Origin: Ceriagrion tenellum
Taxonomy: Eukaryota > Arthropoda > Insecta > Odonata > Coenagrionidae
NCBI GenBank assembly: GCA_963169105.1
Contig: OY720641.1
Coordinates: forward strand, 81,274,419-81,338,418
Reading direction: 5' to 3'
Length of the DNA: 64,000 nucleotides
The first letter of the stretch is position 1, and every line of letters begins with the position of its first letter. Shown here piece after piece: positions 46,109 through 58,553 of the stretch. The notes beneath the pieces were generated by a model. The model had not been told where the DNA came from and made no database searches. It saw only the letters and a program-made list of their open reading frames with translations. Both the position numbers and the translations under genes were made by a program.

Positions 46109-49100
46109 TGAATATCAACTTCCACATAGTTGAGCCTGATACCATTGAAAGTATATTTGCATATCACGGGGGACCGGTAGTAGATTAGGTGTGGAATGAA
46201 ATCAGAGGCAAGATCTTGCCTGCATGATTACACCATCAAGCATAGTCCTGTGTGGTAAAATTCATTTTAAAAAGTTCTTAGGGCACAGAAGTAATTAGTC
46301 ATTGCACGCTCATTCACAAACCAAGAGAATCATTAGAAAAACAGAAGATAGAGCTGCGGATAGTTTTCTAAATATTAACTTATTTTAATACCGTTTGATT
46401 TTAAAAGAAGGCGAACATTTCTCAGAAAACCACAGGGATCATTCATGTATTTCTACGAATGGCTGACGACGTGAAACTTATTTTCATCAAAGCTGTACTG
46501 AGTTTAAAATAAAATATGACAAGAGAAGTAACTTACTTCCATATGCACGCTCTTTCAGTCAAGCCGGAAGAAAAACTAACAGCCAATACACGGATTTCAA
46601 ATGAAAGTTAAGAATTTATTAAAGCGCAGTAAACTTGTATGCAGTCCAGTTTCAACAGTATTTTCTGTACGTACTCATATGTAAACAAACAATTTAATCA
46701 ACGACGCACAACCGGAATGCCGATTGATGAAAGTAATTTAAACTTCACGAGTCGAATCAATACATAAATTAAAGTCTGTTGACATGTGATAAGTTTGCTT
46801 TCATCAGCACCACAACAGAATTTCGTTACGTAAATAAGAGAGCTCTATTATTTCTTAGCAAGAGTATCTGTGCAGAGGCAACCTTCATTAAAAGTCCATG
46901 CATCGCCAAAGAATCACACTTCTGAAGACGTGCTACGATAAAAACGGAATGGAGCGCAAACAAATGAAATTGACCAACCGAATCGGGCAGAGATATAAAC
47001 AGATGAAGAATAAAACACCCGGAAGCATATCTTCGATCACAGCGCAATTTTATTTTTAACGACGTCAATAAAATTACCCGAACTGAGGTAATTAGATTTT
47101 GGAGCATAGTTGAAAATCACGATTTCGCAAAACTGAAAATTGCCCACTTCTCTGGCTGAGGACTGGGCTGTCCTTATCGTAAACAAGGAGAAAACAACCG
47201 CTTTAATATATAACGAGCAGTAAAAAACTAAAACAATTTTTCATCTTATTTAGCTAAAAATATTTACCAGAAAGCATAAATGAGGAGTCATAAAAATTAA
47301 ATCCAAACTCTCTACCGTAAAGTAGTCCTAGTACTATTGCTAACATATTTTTACGTTTTAATTTTACGCCGAAAAATGAAAGTCTTTCCCTTAAAGCGCA
47401 CATTCATTTTCTTCCCGTCAAATGTCCCGGAAATTCTTTCTTGGTGCAAACTCTAAACCCGTATCGAATTATCTGAAAGATGAAACGCACTTTAATTAAT
47501 ATCTTCAAACCCAAATCCTCTCTACCTGGTTTCTCATCAGAGATTTTACCACAGCTTTTGAGATACGTATATTTAAAGTGCGCATAATTATCAATCGTTA
47601 AAAAGCATAAGTTACAGCGGAAGACGATAGAACCAAGTACATAACGGAATCTAAAATCTCCAAATTGAATATTGTGTATAGATTCATTATGTATTTAAGT
47701 AGTTTTGAGAGGGCATAACACCAAACGTCTGAAATGTTCGAAGCCAGCTTAGTGCGTCGATGATAGAGCAATGTACTTTGGCTTTCTTTATTATTCAGGG
47801 CACCGCATAATGTTACAAAATTTACCACCAGATCCACAGGACACATAGAATGACAAAAATACAATTTTAATCAACGTAAATAATACACAATAACCTTGCA
47901 ATTCTATAAAATTCTCTCAGAATAAAAATAAGTCTCGTCAGAACAAAGACGACAATTACTCGTCAAAACCCAAGTATTTATAAACAACCGTTTCTAAGTG
48001 ATAAAACCCAGCCAAGGCCTCATAAATTAAATGAAAAATTATTCATGAAAAATTAAAATGTAACATCAATTGTAACAAGGACTCTTAGATTTAGAAAAAA
48101 TCCTGGCGCCTATGAGGCAAAAAATGAGTGTCCTCTCGATAATGTATATCCTTCTCCACGCTAAACCGGAGAAGGGAAGCACTGCATGAGAGAGAAAAGA
48201 ATAATTGAGTAAAACGGAACGGCGGTGAGGCAATTACGAGGGGTTGGGCTTTGACGGAAGCCGGGACCGTGGGACGGAAGTCATGGGGGGTACGCAGGGG
48301 TATTCCGGTCGAAACGTGAAGGGAGGAAGAGAGAACGCGGGATGTGGACAAGGAGGAAGTGGTGGAAATTGAGGAAGGAAAAAGGGAGTGGAACGCGAGG
48401 ATTGAGCAGGGGTATAGGCTATATGGAGGCTGTGGAGCATTTCACACTTGGAGACATTTCTGAGCATAAAAAACAAATTATAAACACTATATAATAGAAG
48501 CGTTAATTTATCGTCTATCCTGGGAGCTGAGAGTTAAAACTGATTCTGTATAACGATTGAGGAATATTTTCATGATTGTAAAATGGCTAGGATCGGAGGA
48601 CAACGCACTTCAGCTTACACAAACGAATTAGAAAGGAATGACGCTTGCTCCAGAAACGTTTGGTAAACTACTGGTAGGTAGTTTTCTCTGGGTGAGCTAC
48701 AGACTAGGCCGACTATTTAGTGTACAGTAATTTTTCGTTCGAAAATAGATAAAACATTAGCTTTTTGCCAAACAGTTAATATATTATATAAAATATTATA
48801 TTATTGATGATTGATGCCTTCATAGAGGTTCAACACATATACGCGGATGCTATTATCGACGTTCTTTTGTTGTTTAAGTGCACATTAACTATGCTCCCAA
48901 TCTGATAAAATAACGCATAGTTTGAAGCAAGTGGAAAAAGTGGGCCGTTAATTTGCAAAGTAATTTGTGGACTAGTGCAAAGAGTAAGCTCCAAACGTAA
49001 TAAGCATTAACGATCAATCGAATAACATAGTGATAGCATCTTCAATTATTTCTGTAGTTAGAAATCCTCAAGAAGATTTTTGCTCCTTAATTTGTAAAAA

Positions 49101-52100
49101 AAATTAAAGGAATGATTTTCACCTAAAACTGTTTTCAACGTGTTTTTAAATAGGTTTGATGTGAGTTTAGTACCTACTCCGTGAAAGAAGGATGGCAATT
49201 TACAGAACGCCTCGACATATCCTTCAGCTATGCCAATGAGGATGAGGAGGATGTGCAAAGAGAGAGAGAGAGACATGGGTGGAGAAAGAGCGGTGCGAAA
49301 AGGAAGTCGTGGAACAGGCGCGGTGACGGCGGCGGTTGCCGGAGGAAAATTAAGCGAAGCATGAAGACAATTGGAGAGCCATGACTTAGCGACGCTGCCG
49401 TGGCCACGTTGCGTCTCGCTACGTAGGATGGTGGGAGGGAGAGTTGGGAAGCCCGGAGTGAATTGATTGTTATCTCCTTAACATTCGCCGACATCCCCCC
49501 TTTTTTAGGGAACAAAATAAAAAAGGAAAACAAGAGAGCATCGGCGCGGATAGGGCGAGCCCCCGCAAACGATGCTGGCAGGACGGAGGCGCACACAGAG
49601 GGGGAGATGGCTTCAACGGAATGGAGAAGAGAAGTTGTGTAGGTGCTAAGGGCCTTCCTCCCTGCCTTTCCCTAGTCGTCCTACGCCTTCACAAAGCGCC
49701 CACAGCCCTGAGGCTTCCTTCAACGTGGAAGGATCGATAAGGTAAAAAGGGATATTTTTTTAAAGAAAACCATTCACTCATCCCCTTCGAAGTAAATATA
49801 TCCAGCGTTTTTTTCCTACGTTTTAATAGCATACAAACTTGAGCCGGAAGGAAAGCCATCATTTGACGAGATCCCGAGTTGAGCGAAACTCAATATAATA
49901 GCGCGACGGTTAAAAGAAAGTAATGGATTCCTGTTCTCTAGGTGTCTCTCCTGTGAGAATGACGACTATCTCCGAACGAGTTTTTTACGATTAGATCGTC
50001 TAGACGCACTATTTAGCAAGGATGGAACGATTTGTGACGACAAACGCATTTACACACTAGGTGATGAGTATTAAAATCAAGTTCGTAGAACAAATAGCAG
50101 GTTTTATTAAGATTCCAATGAGATGAAATAGTGCCGAAAACGAAGAGTTAATTTTAGCCTTAGATAATACATACGCTGCCATAACTAATGTGAAATAAAC
50201 CAAAAAGTATAAATAAATAATAAAAGAAATGTAACAAATAATCTGTAAAGAAAGATGTTTCTGACTTCAACATATTTCACTTAGTAAATTATAAGGTTAA
50301 ATACATTTCGGCACAAATTTTATCGTAATCTAGTGAAGCCATTCTGCTATTCCAGCAAGCTTTTGTCAAAAATTTTAATTCAATTCAAACCTATAGCTCA
50401 TATATATACAGAGAGCTCATCCCAATTCCCGTTTCAGAGAGCATTCTTTGTTTGATGTGTCAGATTACTCTGTATTATATAGTACATTGCAAAATCAGGC
50501 AAGATAATCTAGCATGACTCAAAAATCTCAAAAACCCCAACGTATAGTTTTAAACAATCGCATTTTGTTCCTTAATGGAATTCTATGAGGAGAGGATATA
50601 TTATTTACAATATTCTTCCATAGTAACAGAAGAGCGGTGAACGAGTAATGAGATAACGTTAACTTTTCATTACTGTCGAGCTAACAAGGCAGTTTTGAAG
50701 CAAATAAAAACTGGATTTCACACTCGTAGGCGAATGATTAAGTTGAAAAACGATTCTGCAACGAGAGGAAAACCTAGCAAATAATATAAAAGCCTCCTGG
50801 GGACAGCTAGTGAATTAAAAATCTGCTGGCTGGTTGTAAGGCTTTAGTACTGGACCAAAATCCCGACACAAAAAACATATCCCATTATTGTAAAACAAAA
50901 TCGTACAGGGAGGTCGCCACCCGTCACGTCACGCCACTGTATCCCACGTAAAATAGACAGCAAGGGAGCAAGCAGCCGAAATAACTGAACGAAAGTGAAA
51001 ATCGGGAGAAAAAGTTTCCTGCCATTATCAAAAATTTCCAAAATCCCGGACAGAAAAGAATAAAATTCTCGGCTGAAAAAGGTCACGCTTCGGAGAAATT
51101 GGAAAGAGAACATAAAAAGGTTGAGTTGTTGGACGCTCTTAACGGCTAATTAAAAAATATAATGAATCGAGGGGGCCGGTGAAACAATTACCAACATCGC
51201 ACATCACCCGTGTCATCAACCGCTTAAGCCTGCGGAGATGTTGATAACGGACGGCGACGACGCTTTAAGTCGGAAAAAGGGTAGAGGTAGATGTACCGAC
51301 ATAAAAAAAAACACGAGGTGTGACATCCACCGGAAGGGGTCACAGGTATGGCGCGGGACCACACCCGGAGAAATAAGGGAGATAATTGATGGTAATAGTA
51401 TTCCACCGTAAGCGCTCAGGGCCGGGGAAGAGAGAGAAAGTCCTTTTATTATCTCGGCCATCTCTCTCTCCATTTCCCTGTCTCTCGGCGCCCAACAAAC
51501 TCGACTCCTGTGTCCTTTTATAACATTCTATTTCAGGTCTTTGCCGCTTGAAATGGACGTCGCTGCCGTTGAAGAGACCCTGTGGGTGGCCAGGGACGTC
51601 GCCCTGGGATACGGAATGGTAGCGGGAGGGATTAGGAGTCAGTCTCTTTAGTAGATAGTCACCCCCGTCCCAACCTGTTCGTTATCTTACCCTGTCTCAG
51701 TCTGCGGCTACCAGAGGGGCGGCAAATGTAGGAGAAAAAGGAGAATGGGGGAGAAGTCGGAGAGAGTAGGGAGATGGGGAGAGACAGGTTTTCGTGGAAT
51801 CCCACGCGATCTGTTTTGGAAGGAAGGCGAACGAAAGAAAAAGGTCGCGAGCTGGGAAAACGGATGGAATGAGAGGAATAGTTTGGTGAAAGTGAATAAA
51901 AAAGAGAGATACCCTTAAATTTTAAATTAGAAAAGGAAAAGTAAGTATCGCAACTGCTACACTCAACATCTAAACGCGAAATCTGCGGAAAGTGCGAAAA
52001 GTTCAGCAGTTCTCAATATTCTTAACTTTCACGTTTGAATGACTCCCATTTTATTCATATTCTTGCCGGTCTTCGAGTGAGGTTCCCTCTATTTGATAAG

Positions 52101-54064
52101 AGCTTTAAAATCCTACCTGTCCACGCTTATCTTTCGAAAATGGAACAGCAGACAACATGATGCTGAACGCATGAATGGCTTGACTTTGAAAAATATTGTT
52201 TTTTTCATATATAATGCCATTTTTGCGACATATCATACACTAGATAGTTTGAGCAAAATATTATTTTGCCTTAAATCGATAAATATTGTCTCTCATAATA
52301 TAGAAAAATATCTCACCCTTCCAAAGATACCAAAATATCTCCCTCTACCGAACTATTTTCTGAGTTACATGCCAAAATATACCAGCCATTTTACAAGTGA
52401 AACGTGATGGTAAAGGAGAGAAAAATTATTTTAAAAATTTGGAATTTTCAGCGTTTTCGATCTCTTCATACAATTAACAGCTCGTTGTTTGTATGTTTTC
52501 TCAACTAGTTTACAAAATAAATCGTATAGTTACCAAAGTAATTTCTTCAAAATCACAAAAAAAACCTTTCGATGCGTAGGAGCTTTAAACGTCCCTCATG
52601 AAAAAAATCAGCCAAATTAATGACTAACACAGATATTGTTTTTTAACTACTGAGGATTTCAGTCATGTTTAGTATATTAATGCAGCATTTATATTACAAT
52701 ATTCACTTAATTCTTCCAACGGCTGCTGAAATTTAAACGCAAATTGCGATTAAGGTCTCCATTATGGTTAGGGATATTTTTCGCTCAAACTATCTTAAGA
52801 CGTAATTATCCCAATAATTAGAATGTTTATAAAATCGCCATACTGTTATTAGGAAAATGACTATTATAAATGAAGTCAAAACGAGTTAGATCAACAAAAG
52901 TTGCCACAGTTGGCTCATATGGCTGAAAATAGATTCCCATCGTACATTCGTATTGTTTTCTAATAGTAAGGCTAATCACCATGGAAACAGTATTTTCGAC
53001 ACAGAATAAAAGAAAATGAATCAGATTTATTTTAACTCACACAGTTGTGAACGATTCGCTTGTAGTTTGGTACCTCGGATTCTATAAATGTAGTATAGAT
53101 GCGATAACAGGGAAGTATCAGAATGATATCGCACTGAACACAACTATTTCCTCCCCATTTTTATCTTCAAGTGGAAATCACAAAAACAGCATCCAATTCG
53201 AATGTGTTTAAACGAATAATGGTAGCCAGACATGAGGTTAATTCCCAGTTTCAAAGTTCAAAACACACGTCTTATCAACAACTTCTTTCCTACGAATATA
53301 TAACATGGTAACTGATGAAAAATGTGCCCCTTATAAAGTTACGACTATGAAAGTAATGGTTTCAGGTCTAACTTCGTGATTAAAGATAGAAAAATTTTGT
53401 AATTTCCACGAGATTTTTATTTTCTTCATTCACTGTGGAACATCATCAGATGATGATGTCGGACAGCGACGAAAACTGGGTCGTAAAAATAAAAATCTCA
53501 AGTGTATATTACAGTGTTTCAATCTTTAATCAGTTACAACTATGCTTGAACTTTGACTCAAGACCAAGTGTTTTCCGTATTCCTTCATTAAGTTCCACTT
53601 TCAGCGGTGATTTTAAATACATTCCGTGGATACATAAGCAAGTGTGTGATCTATAGTCAAAAGAGCGATTCCGTTTAGTTCCCAACTACCGCTTCTCTCT
53701 AGACGAAGACCCGAAATATGCACACAATTCCGGATTCCTACGTTCCATAGTGCTAGAAAATTTATACTAAGCTCATGAAAGTATATTCCAGAATTCTAAT
53801 GCTAGGCAAAACAAGCCTCGTACAACCTGGTGATAAGGGAAATGATAGACAAATGGATTGGATTCACAGGGGTAGAATGCAAGGTAATTAAGCTCATGTA
53901 ATAAGAAAAAAATAGTGGTTACAGTTTTAATGCCAAAGAACCAGGATAAAATGATGGTTGTATAGAAAATACTGACGCAAATAATGATTTTTACTGCGTT
54001 TTTGAAGCAATTCTGAAATAATCATAAAATCTTTGGTTAAAAAGACTATTTCACACACCAGCAG
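46109..54064. other. No recognisable gene; several purine-rich tracts
   Basis: AT-rich DNA interrupted by purine-rich plus-strand tracts at about 48240-48410, 49250-49340 and 51715-51860 and a GC-richer area at 51180-51700. ORFs in these places (for example 49228-49596, 51216-51473) look compositional. The 104-codon ORF at 52093-52407 has ordinary composition but no recognisable domain. Confidence 0.3.
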
Positions 54065-54411
54065 CTAAGGCATACATCCTTCAAATGATGCCATATTTTA
54101 GTCGCACGGGCAGAAATCTCAAACATAGGACTAAGGAAATACTGCCAAAGAGAAGTTTCTCAAGTTTCGCGACAGAGTTAACTTGTTAGTAATTAGTTCA
54201 TAGTGGCAAAGAAAACCATTTGATTTCCTTAATTACGACGTGACAATTTTTGATAGCTTCGGCATCTATCCTTCAGATGACTCCGTATTTTAGTCACACG
54301 GGTAGAAATTTCAAGCACAGGGGTAAGGAAAATTGGCACAGAAGTGTCTCTCAAGTTTCCAGATAGAGGAAACTAGTAGTAATTAGTTCATCGTGGCAAG
54401 AAAAACCATTT
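54065..54411 (+). repeat. Diverged tandem duplication
   Basis: Two units at about 54065-54215 and 54257-54411, offset near 190-195 bp. They share ttagtcgcacgggcagaaat (variant in the second), aagtttc, gtagtaattagttcat, gtggcaa and aaaaccattt. They differ at many positions, so the duplication is old. Non-coding. Confidence 0.65.
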
Positions 54412-55785
54412 ACGGCTCGATTCAGAGCTAAGCGTATACGAAGTCAAAGTTGCTTTCGCTCCCATAATTGATCATTTGACAAGGAATATAATTTTCCTGA
54501 AAATTACCTTAAAATCTTATACCAATAAGCTTTAAGAGCTGGTGATATATCGGAATTCCATGACAAAAAATATGCATTTAGGTATCACACGGCTAAAAAA
54601 TGATTAATTTTTCTTACATAATATCATCCAAAATTATGAGCTTTAGTGCGTAGGTCTAAAGAGTGCTATAGAGGATAGGGTATAGGTATACAGTATACAG
54701 CTATAGACCTATAAACTCCATCTTCAAGCTTTTACAGAACCACGGTGGTATGATCATATATTTTAAAAACTGTATTAACTTCACAACGCCTGAAAAATAT
54801 AGCTACGATACATATTTTTTTATCTGATACAAATCACATCAGAGAAAAAAATGTTAAAATAACCTAAAGGTGGACCATTTTTGTTGAAATGGTGTCTGAA
54901 AATTGGAAAAAAAATTAGAAAATTAGCCATTAATCCAATTGAGTGCCTTACCTTAGATTCCAGAAATTCCCAATCACGAAAATTTAAAGCCATTTCTTAA
55001 CCCGTGTAAAGCAAGGCTTATATCCAAACCCTTCATCAGCAGCTCGTCGCTAAGTGCTCAGGCGAGAAAATGGCGCTGCTTTGACTCTGAGCTCCAAGCT
55101 CAGAAACGCGCGGGTCCGAAAAGACTGGACCGATTGGCCTGGCTTTTGGATCCAACACCATTGCATTGCTCAGCAAGTGACATGAAACTTGGTTCTCAAA
55201 ACTTTCAAAGTATGGTGAGAAAAGTTGTAAAAATGATTCCAAAGTTTCTTCAAGCGTCAATAACTATTTTTGAAAAAGGGACTAAAATAGCTATCTTTAT
55301 ATCAAGCTTGAAACATGCTTAAGCCTAGTCTTTATCAAGCAAGCATTCTGAATGCCTAATAACGTAATTCGTCAACCTATTGAATAACGAAGTAATTTGG
55401 TTCTACAAAAGATGCTTAATTTTCACGACTTTCTTTATGTTTAGGATTCGTAGAGAGAAGAAGTTCACGCCTACACTTGAGTTTTGACGAAATCTGAGTC
55501 GTGTGAAATATACTCTGTGTGGAAATAGGAATACATTCACCAGAGAGAGGAGTAACAGATTAATGCCACGATGAGCGGTTTTGTTTACTCAAAACTTTAC
55601 CGCTTAGGAATTAAATGGTTTAATAATTCTGTCATCACATAACTTCCTCGGATACATACTCTTTCATTTTACTGAAAAATCTTACTATTCCTAACTGTAA
55701 CGGAGTAACGATTGGAGAAAAATAGCTACTTATAAAGAATAAGTTTGATTTCAACTGGTATGAAATACTGCAAATCAGATATCAA
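54412..55785. other. No recognisable gene
   Basis: AT-rich; small overlapping ORFs near 55036-55322 have no recognisable motif. Confidence 0.3.
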
Positions 55786-56003
55786 TGGTTTAAAAAGAAT
55801 CAAGAATAAAGATGGTAAAATTGATAATAAAATTGAGCATCCTTGACACGCCGCTTAAGAATAATTATACAATCCCATACTTTGTAGCATTCGAGGGTGA
55901 TTTTCATCATGGAATCCCCCGGCACTGAGAGAATGTAATACTCTATCAATGATCATAACCAGCTCAAAAAATTCTCCTTATGCTGGAAAGTCTCACAGGC
56001 TTT
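55786..56003 (+). repeat. Direct repeat, left copy (contains PLE edge)
   Basis: Nearly identical to 56451-56590 over aagaatcaagaataaagatg and aatgtaatactctatcaatg. The right copy lacks about 76 nt present here. It ends where PLE-like coding sequence starts in the right copy, so both copies carry the same PLE edge, here cut off. Confidence 0.75.
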
Positions 56004-56032
56004 CCAGACGTAATGTCTATAGAGCGAATTAA

Positions 56033-56345
56033 ATGTTTTTAGAAACAATAAACGGAATGAGAAGTTTACAGAAGAGTGGAGGCAAATGGACATTACGCAA
56101 CCCTCCATTGATAAGAAGAACCAAATGCATTGGAAACACTCTGAGATACTACGGGTTGGTGAAGAATGTAATTGAAGATAAAATAGAGGGTAAAGTCCCC
56201 AGAGGAAGATCCACTAATAAGTCCTTCGGCCAAATAAAGAGGAAAGTACATAGGAAGAGCTACCAGGACGTAAGGGACCTTATAGATTAGATAAGGAAGG
56301 ATGTACGGCTGCAGTCAGCAATCATAGGGTTGAACGACCAATAAT
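56033..56345 (+). pseudogene. LINE-R C-terminal fragment (56 kb)
   Basis: An open run of 85 codons followed by a stop then related residues. It reads RRTKCIGNTLRYYGLVKNVI, then EDKIEGKVPRGRSTNKSF, then RKSYQDVRDLID. This matches the C-terminal block seen at 13541-13805. It contains no catalytic region and cannot function. It lies between the two copies of the direct repeat. Confidence 0.7.
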
Positions 56346-56450
56346 GAAAAGGAATGACCAGCGATTAGGTATAGAAATATCTTATCAGGATTACCACAGG
56401 ACTTACTCTTATGATAGAGACTAAATTTTAGACTTTAGTCAAAATTTTAG

Positions 56451-56590
56451 CAATGGTTTAAAAAGAATCAAGAATAAAGATGGTAAAATTGATTACTAAG
56501 AGCACTAAAAACACTGAGCGAATGTAATACTCTATCAATGATCATAACCAGCTCAAAATATTCTCCTTATGCAGGTATGTCTCAGAGGTT
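56451..56590 (+). repeat. Direct repeat, right copy (leads into PLE-2)
   Basis: Second copy of the repeat at 55786, continuous with the PLE-2 coding sequence that follows. A 76 nt block (roughly 55840-55915 of the left copy) is absent. Confidence 0.7.
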
Positions 56591-57025
56591 TTCCAGAAAA
56601 CAATCCACAAACCACCGAAAATACTGCGTGGGGATTTAGTGCATGTGAAGGACGAATTGGGACTCAGAACACCTGGAGTTTACCGTATCCCATGTCAATG
56701 CGGGAAAGTATATATTGGAGAGACCGGGCGCATGATAGAGACCCGAATAAAAGAGCACAGGAGGTGTATTAGGCTTTTCCAACCGGAGAAATCTGCCCTG
56801 GCTGAGCATAGCTTATCAGAAGATCATATCATCTCCTTTGATGAAGCTCAAGTGGTCTCTAAGACCCATATGTACTGGGATCGTCTCCTTAAAGAAGCCA
56901 TTGAGATCAGGCTGGAGAAGAACAACTTAAATCGCGACTCTGTGCACATAATAAGCAGGGAATGGAGACCGTTATTTCAAAAAATAACGGAAAGAAGGAG
57001 ACAACAATGCCTCCCAGATTAAGCG
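56560..57025 (+). pseudogene. PLE-2 GIY-YIG endonuclease fragment
   Basis: The C-terminal part of a Penelope-like polyprotein. One frame reads KTIHKPPKILRGDLVHVKDE upstream of the ATG at 56639, so that ATG is internal. GVYRIPCQCG and KVYIGETGRMIETRIKEHRR form the GIY-YIG core with CxC. AEHSLSEDH supplies His residues of the same type as in PLE-1, and KEAIEIRLEKNNLNRD holds the expected catalytic Glu. It ends at a TAA near 57022. The RT is absent. The sequence is open for at least 127 codons, so decay is limited to the 5' truncation. Confidence 0.85.
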
Positions 57026-57027
57026 GC

Positions 57028-57145
57028 TATATAGACGCAGGAAGGAAGGCCTGCATTTCATTACTGCTCTGAGGACAATGAAAGTGTTATCCATCGAAAC
57101 GTCAGCCACAAAAATTCTTACTCGGCTAGAAGCCCGAGAATTATT
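57028..57145 (+). promoter_or_regulatory. PLE-2 terminal region: TATA-like box and hairpin end
   Basis: A TATATAG box (57028-57034) lies just after the ORF stop, 38 nt before the hammerhead-like motif. Beyond the motif, ctcggctagaagcccgag forms a short imperfect hairpin, sharing gaagcccgagaa with the PLE-1 end at 16225-16245. The layout suggests a terminal repeat that would drive transcription from its own ribozyme-capped start. Confidence 0.55.
57066..57106 (+). ncRNA. Hammerhead-like motif at the PLE-2 end
   Basis: Stem I is GCT (57066-57068) with AGC (57104-57106). The core is CTGAGGA (57069-57075). GAAAC (57096-57100) and GTC (57101-57103) follow, and stem III is the palindrome ACGT. Stem II is the least clear of the set: GGACAA with TTATCC would overlap the core, so folding is needed. 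Confidence 0.5.
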
Positions 57146-57149
57146 TATT

Positions 57150-58185
57150 CATAATTTAGTTTATTGATTCCCCCAATAATTAAAATACATGCTATTTTCG
57201 GGAATAACCAATGAAATCTTGCAGAGATCATATAAAATATGACTTTCTTCTCCATCTTCATCATCACAGAATGGTTTGCGTCTGAAATTAGACCGGTTAA
57301 CCTTACATTTCACATGCCATTTCACCCCTTTGTCCATCCTCTCTCTTAGTCATGCGTGATGTTGTTATCTGTGTTTTCGTTTACAATAGTCCAGGAATCT
57401 TTTTTTATACTTTTTCTCTCTTTCACGGCCAATTTTCCCAGTCCACGCTCGTTCACCCTATTCATTCACATTTTAGTGCTCTCCAGCCCCACCCGCGGCG
57501 AGGCCGACTTTGAAAAACTTTTCAACCACAACGCACGCAGATTCCCTTCTTATCATCCCCCCATTACTTCCACGCATACATCTCTCCATTCTACCCCCTC
57601 CCCACCCCTTGCCACCCACCCCTGTAAATCTCCGCGGAATTACCGCCCTACGTTAATCCCTTTCGCCGTTTCCACTTCCCCAACACCGTTTAGCATTTTT
57701 TATTCCACGTTTAATTTCAAATTTATCCGTTCCCATTCCCTTCACGTTCCGCCCTCAGCTTCCACGTACCGGCCTTTCATCTATGCCTCTTCATCGCCCT
57801 TTTTCGCAGCCTCAACCTCGCCTCCCTGCCTCCCAAACGCCATAATCCTTTCGTCTGCTTGATTATTTTAACGTTCCACGCACTTGCTGGGGCAACGCGC
57901 AGTGATTTCTTTTCCAGAGTTGAATTTTTCGTGTTGTCCTTTTTCCTCGGAGTTTTCTGTATCGTGAATGCACATTAAGAAATGGGAGACATTTGAACTG
58001 AAATGTAGTAGTAGGACTATGTGTAGGAGCAGCTTTCCATCCTTCCCTATCTAATGCCAGTCCCCCTAACCTCTTAGTAGCTATTTTTATGTACTTTCCT
58101 CTTTATTTGGTTCATGAACTTATTCCTGGGTCTTCCTCTGGGGACGTTTTCTCTATTTACCTTCAATTATGCTATTCACATACCC
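57150..58185. other. No recognisable gene; pyrimidine-rich tract
   Basis: Bases 57410-57860 are pyrimidine-rich on the plus strand and yield a 168-codon ORF (57356-57862) rich in S, P, F and T. Its start looks hydrophobic, like a signal peptide, but composition explains the ORF and I recognise no domain. Confidence 0.35.
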
Positions 58186-58553
58186 ATTGTGAGATTAAGA
58201 TGGGAGCCCTAAGAGACTCGGAGGCTGGGAAACTTAGCTTGCTTGAGAAATTCAGATCTGGTATGTTTCAGTACGACGCAAGAGAATATTATAATGACGC
58301 CTGACTACAACTATAGGTCTGACAGAAGCGATAAAATAAGAAAGATGTATTTTCGAACAGATAAGTACAAAAAGTTGTTCTTTCCGCGAACAATAAGTGA
58401 CCACAATTAAATCTGAGCTCCACTAAATATACTCTCATAATACACGTCACCATTTCACCTTCCAAAACCAAATCCCTTACATATTTACACGGCCGGTGTT
58501 CTAACACCCCCGTCACGCGGCCACGCGGCGGCTTGCAGGGTAGTACGTATATG
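58186..58553 (+). mobile_element. LINE-A 3' UTR fragment (copy at 58 kb)
   Basis: Starts at gagattaagatgggagccc and ends at ggcttgcagggtagtacgta. It keeps gaggctgg, cagaagcgataaaataaga and ccgcgaacaataagtgacc. A 5'-truncated insertion without coding capacity. Confidence 0.8.
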
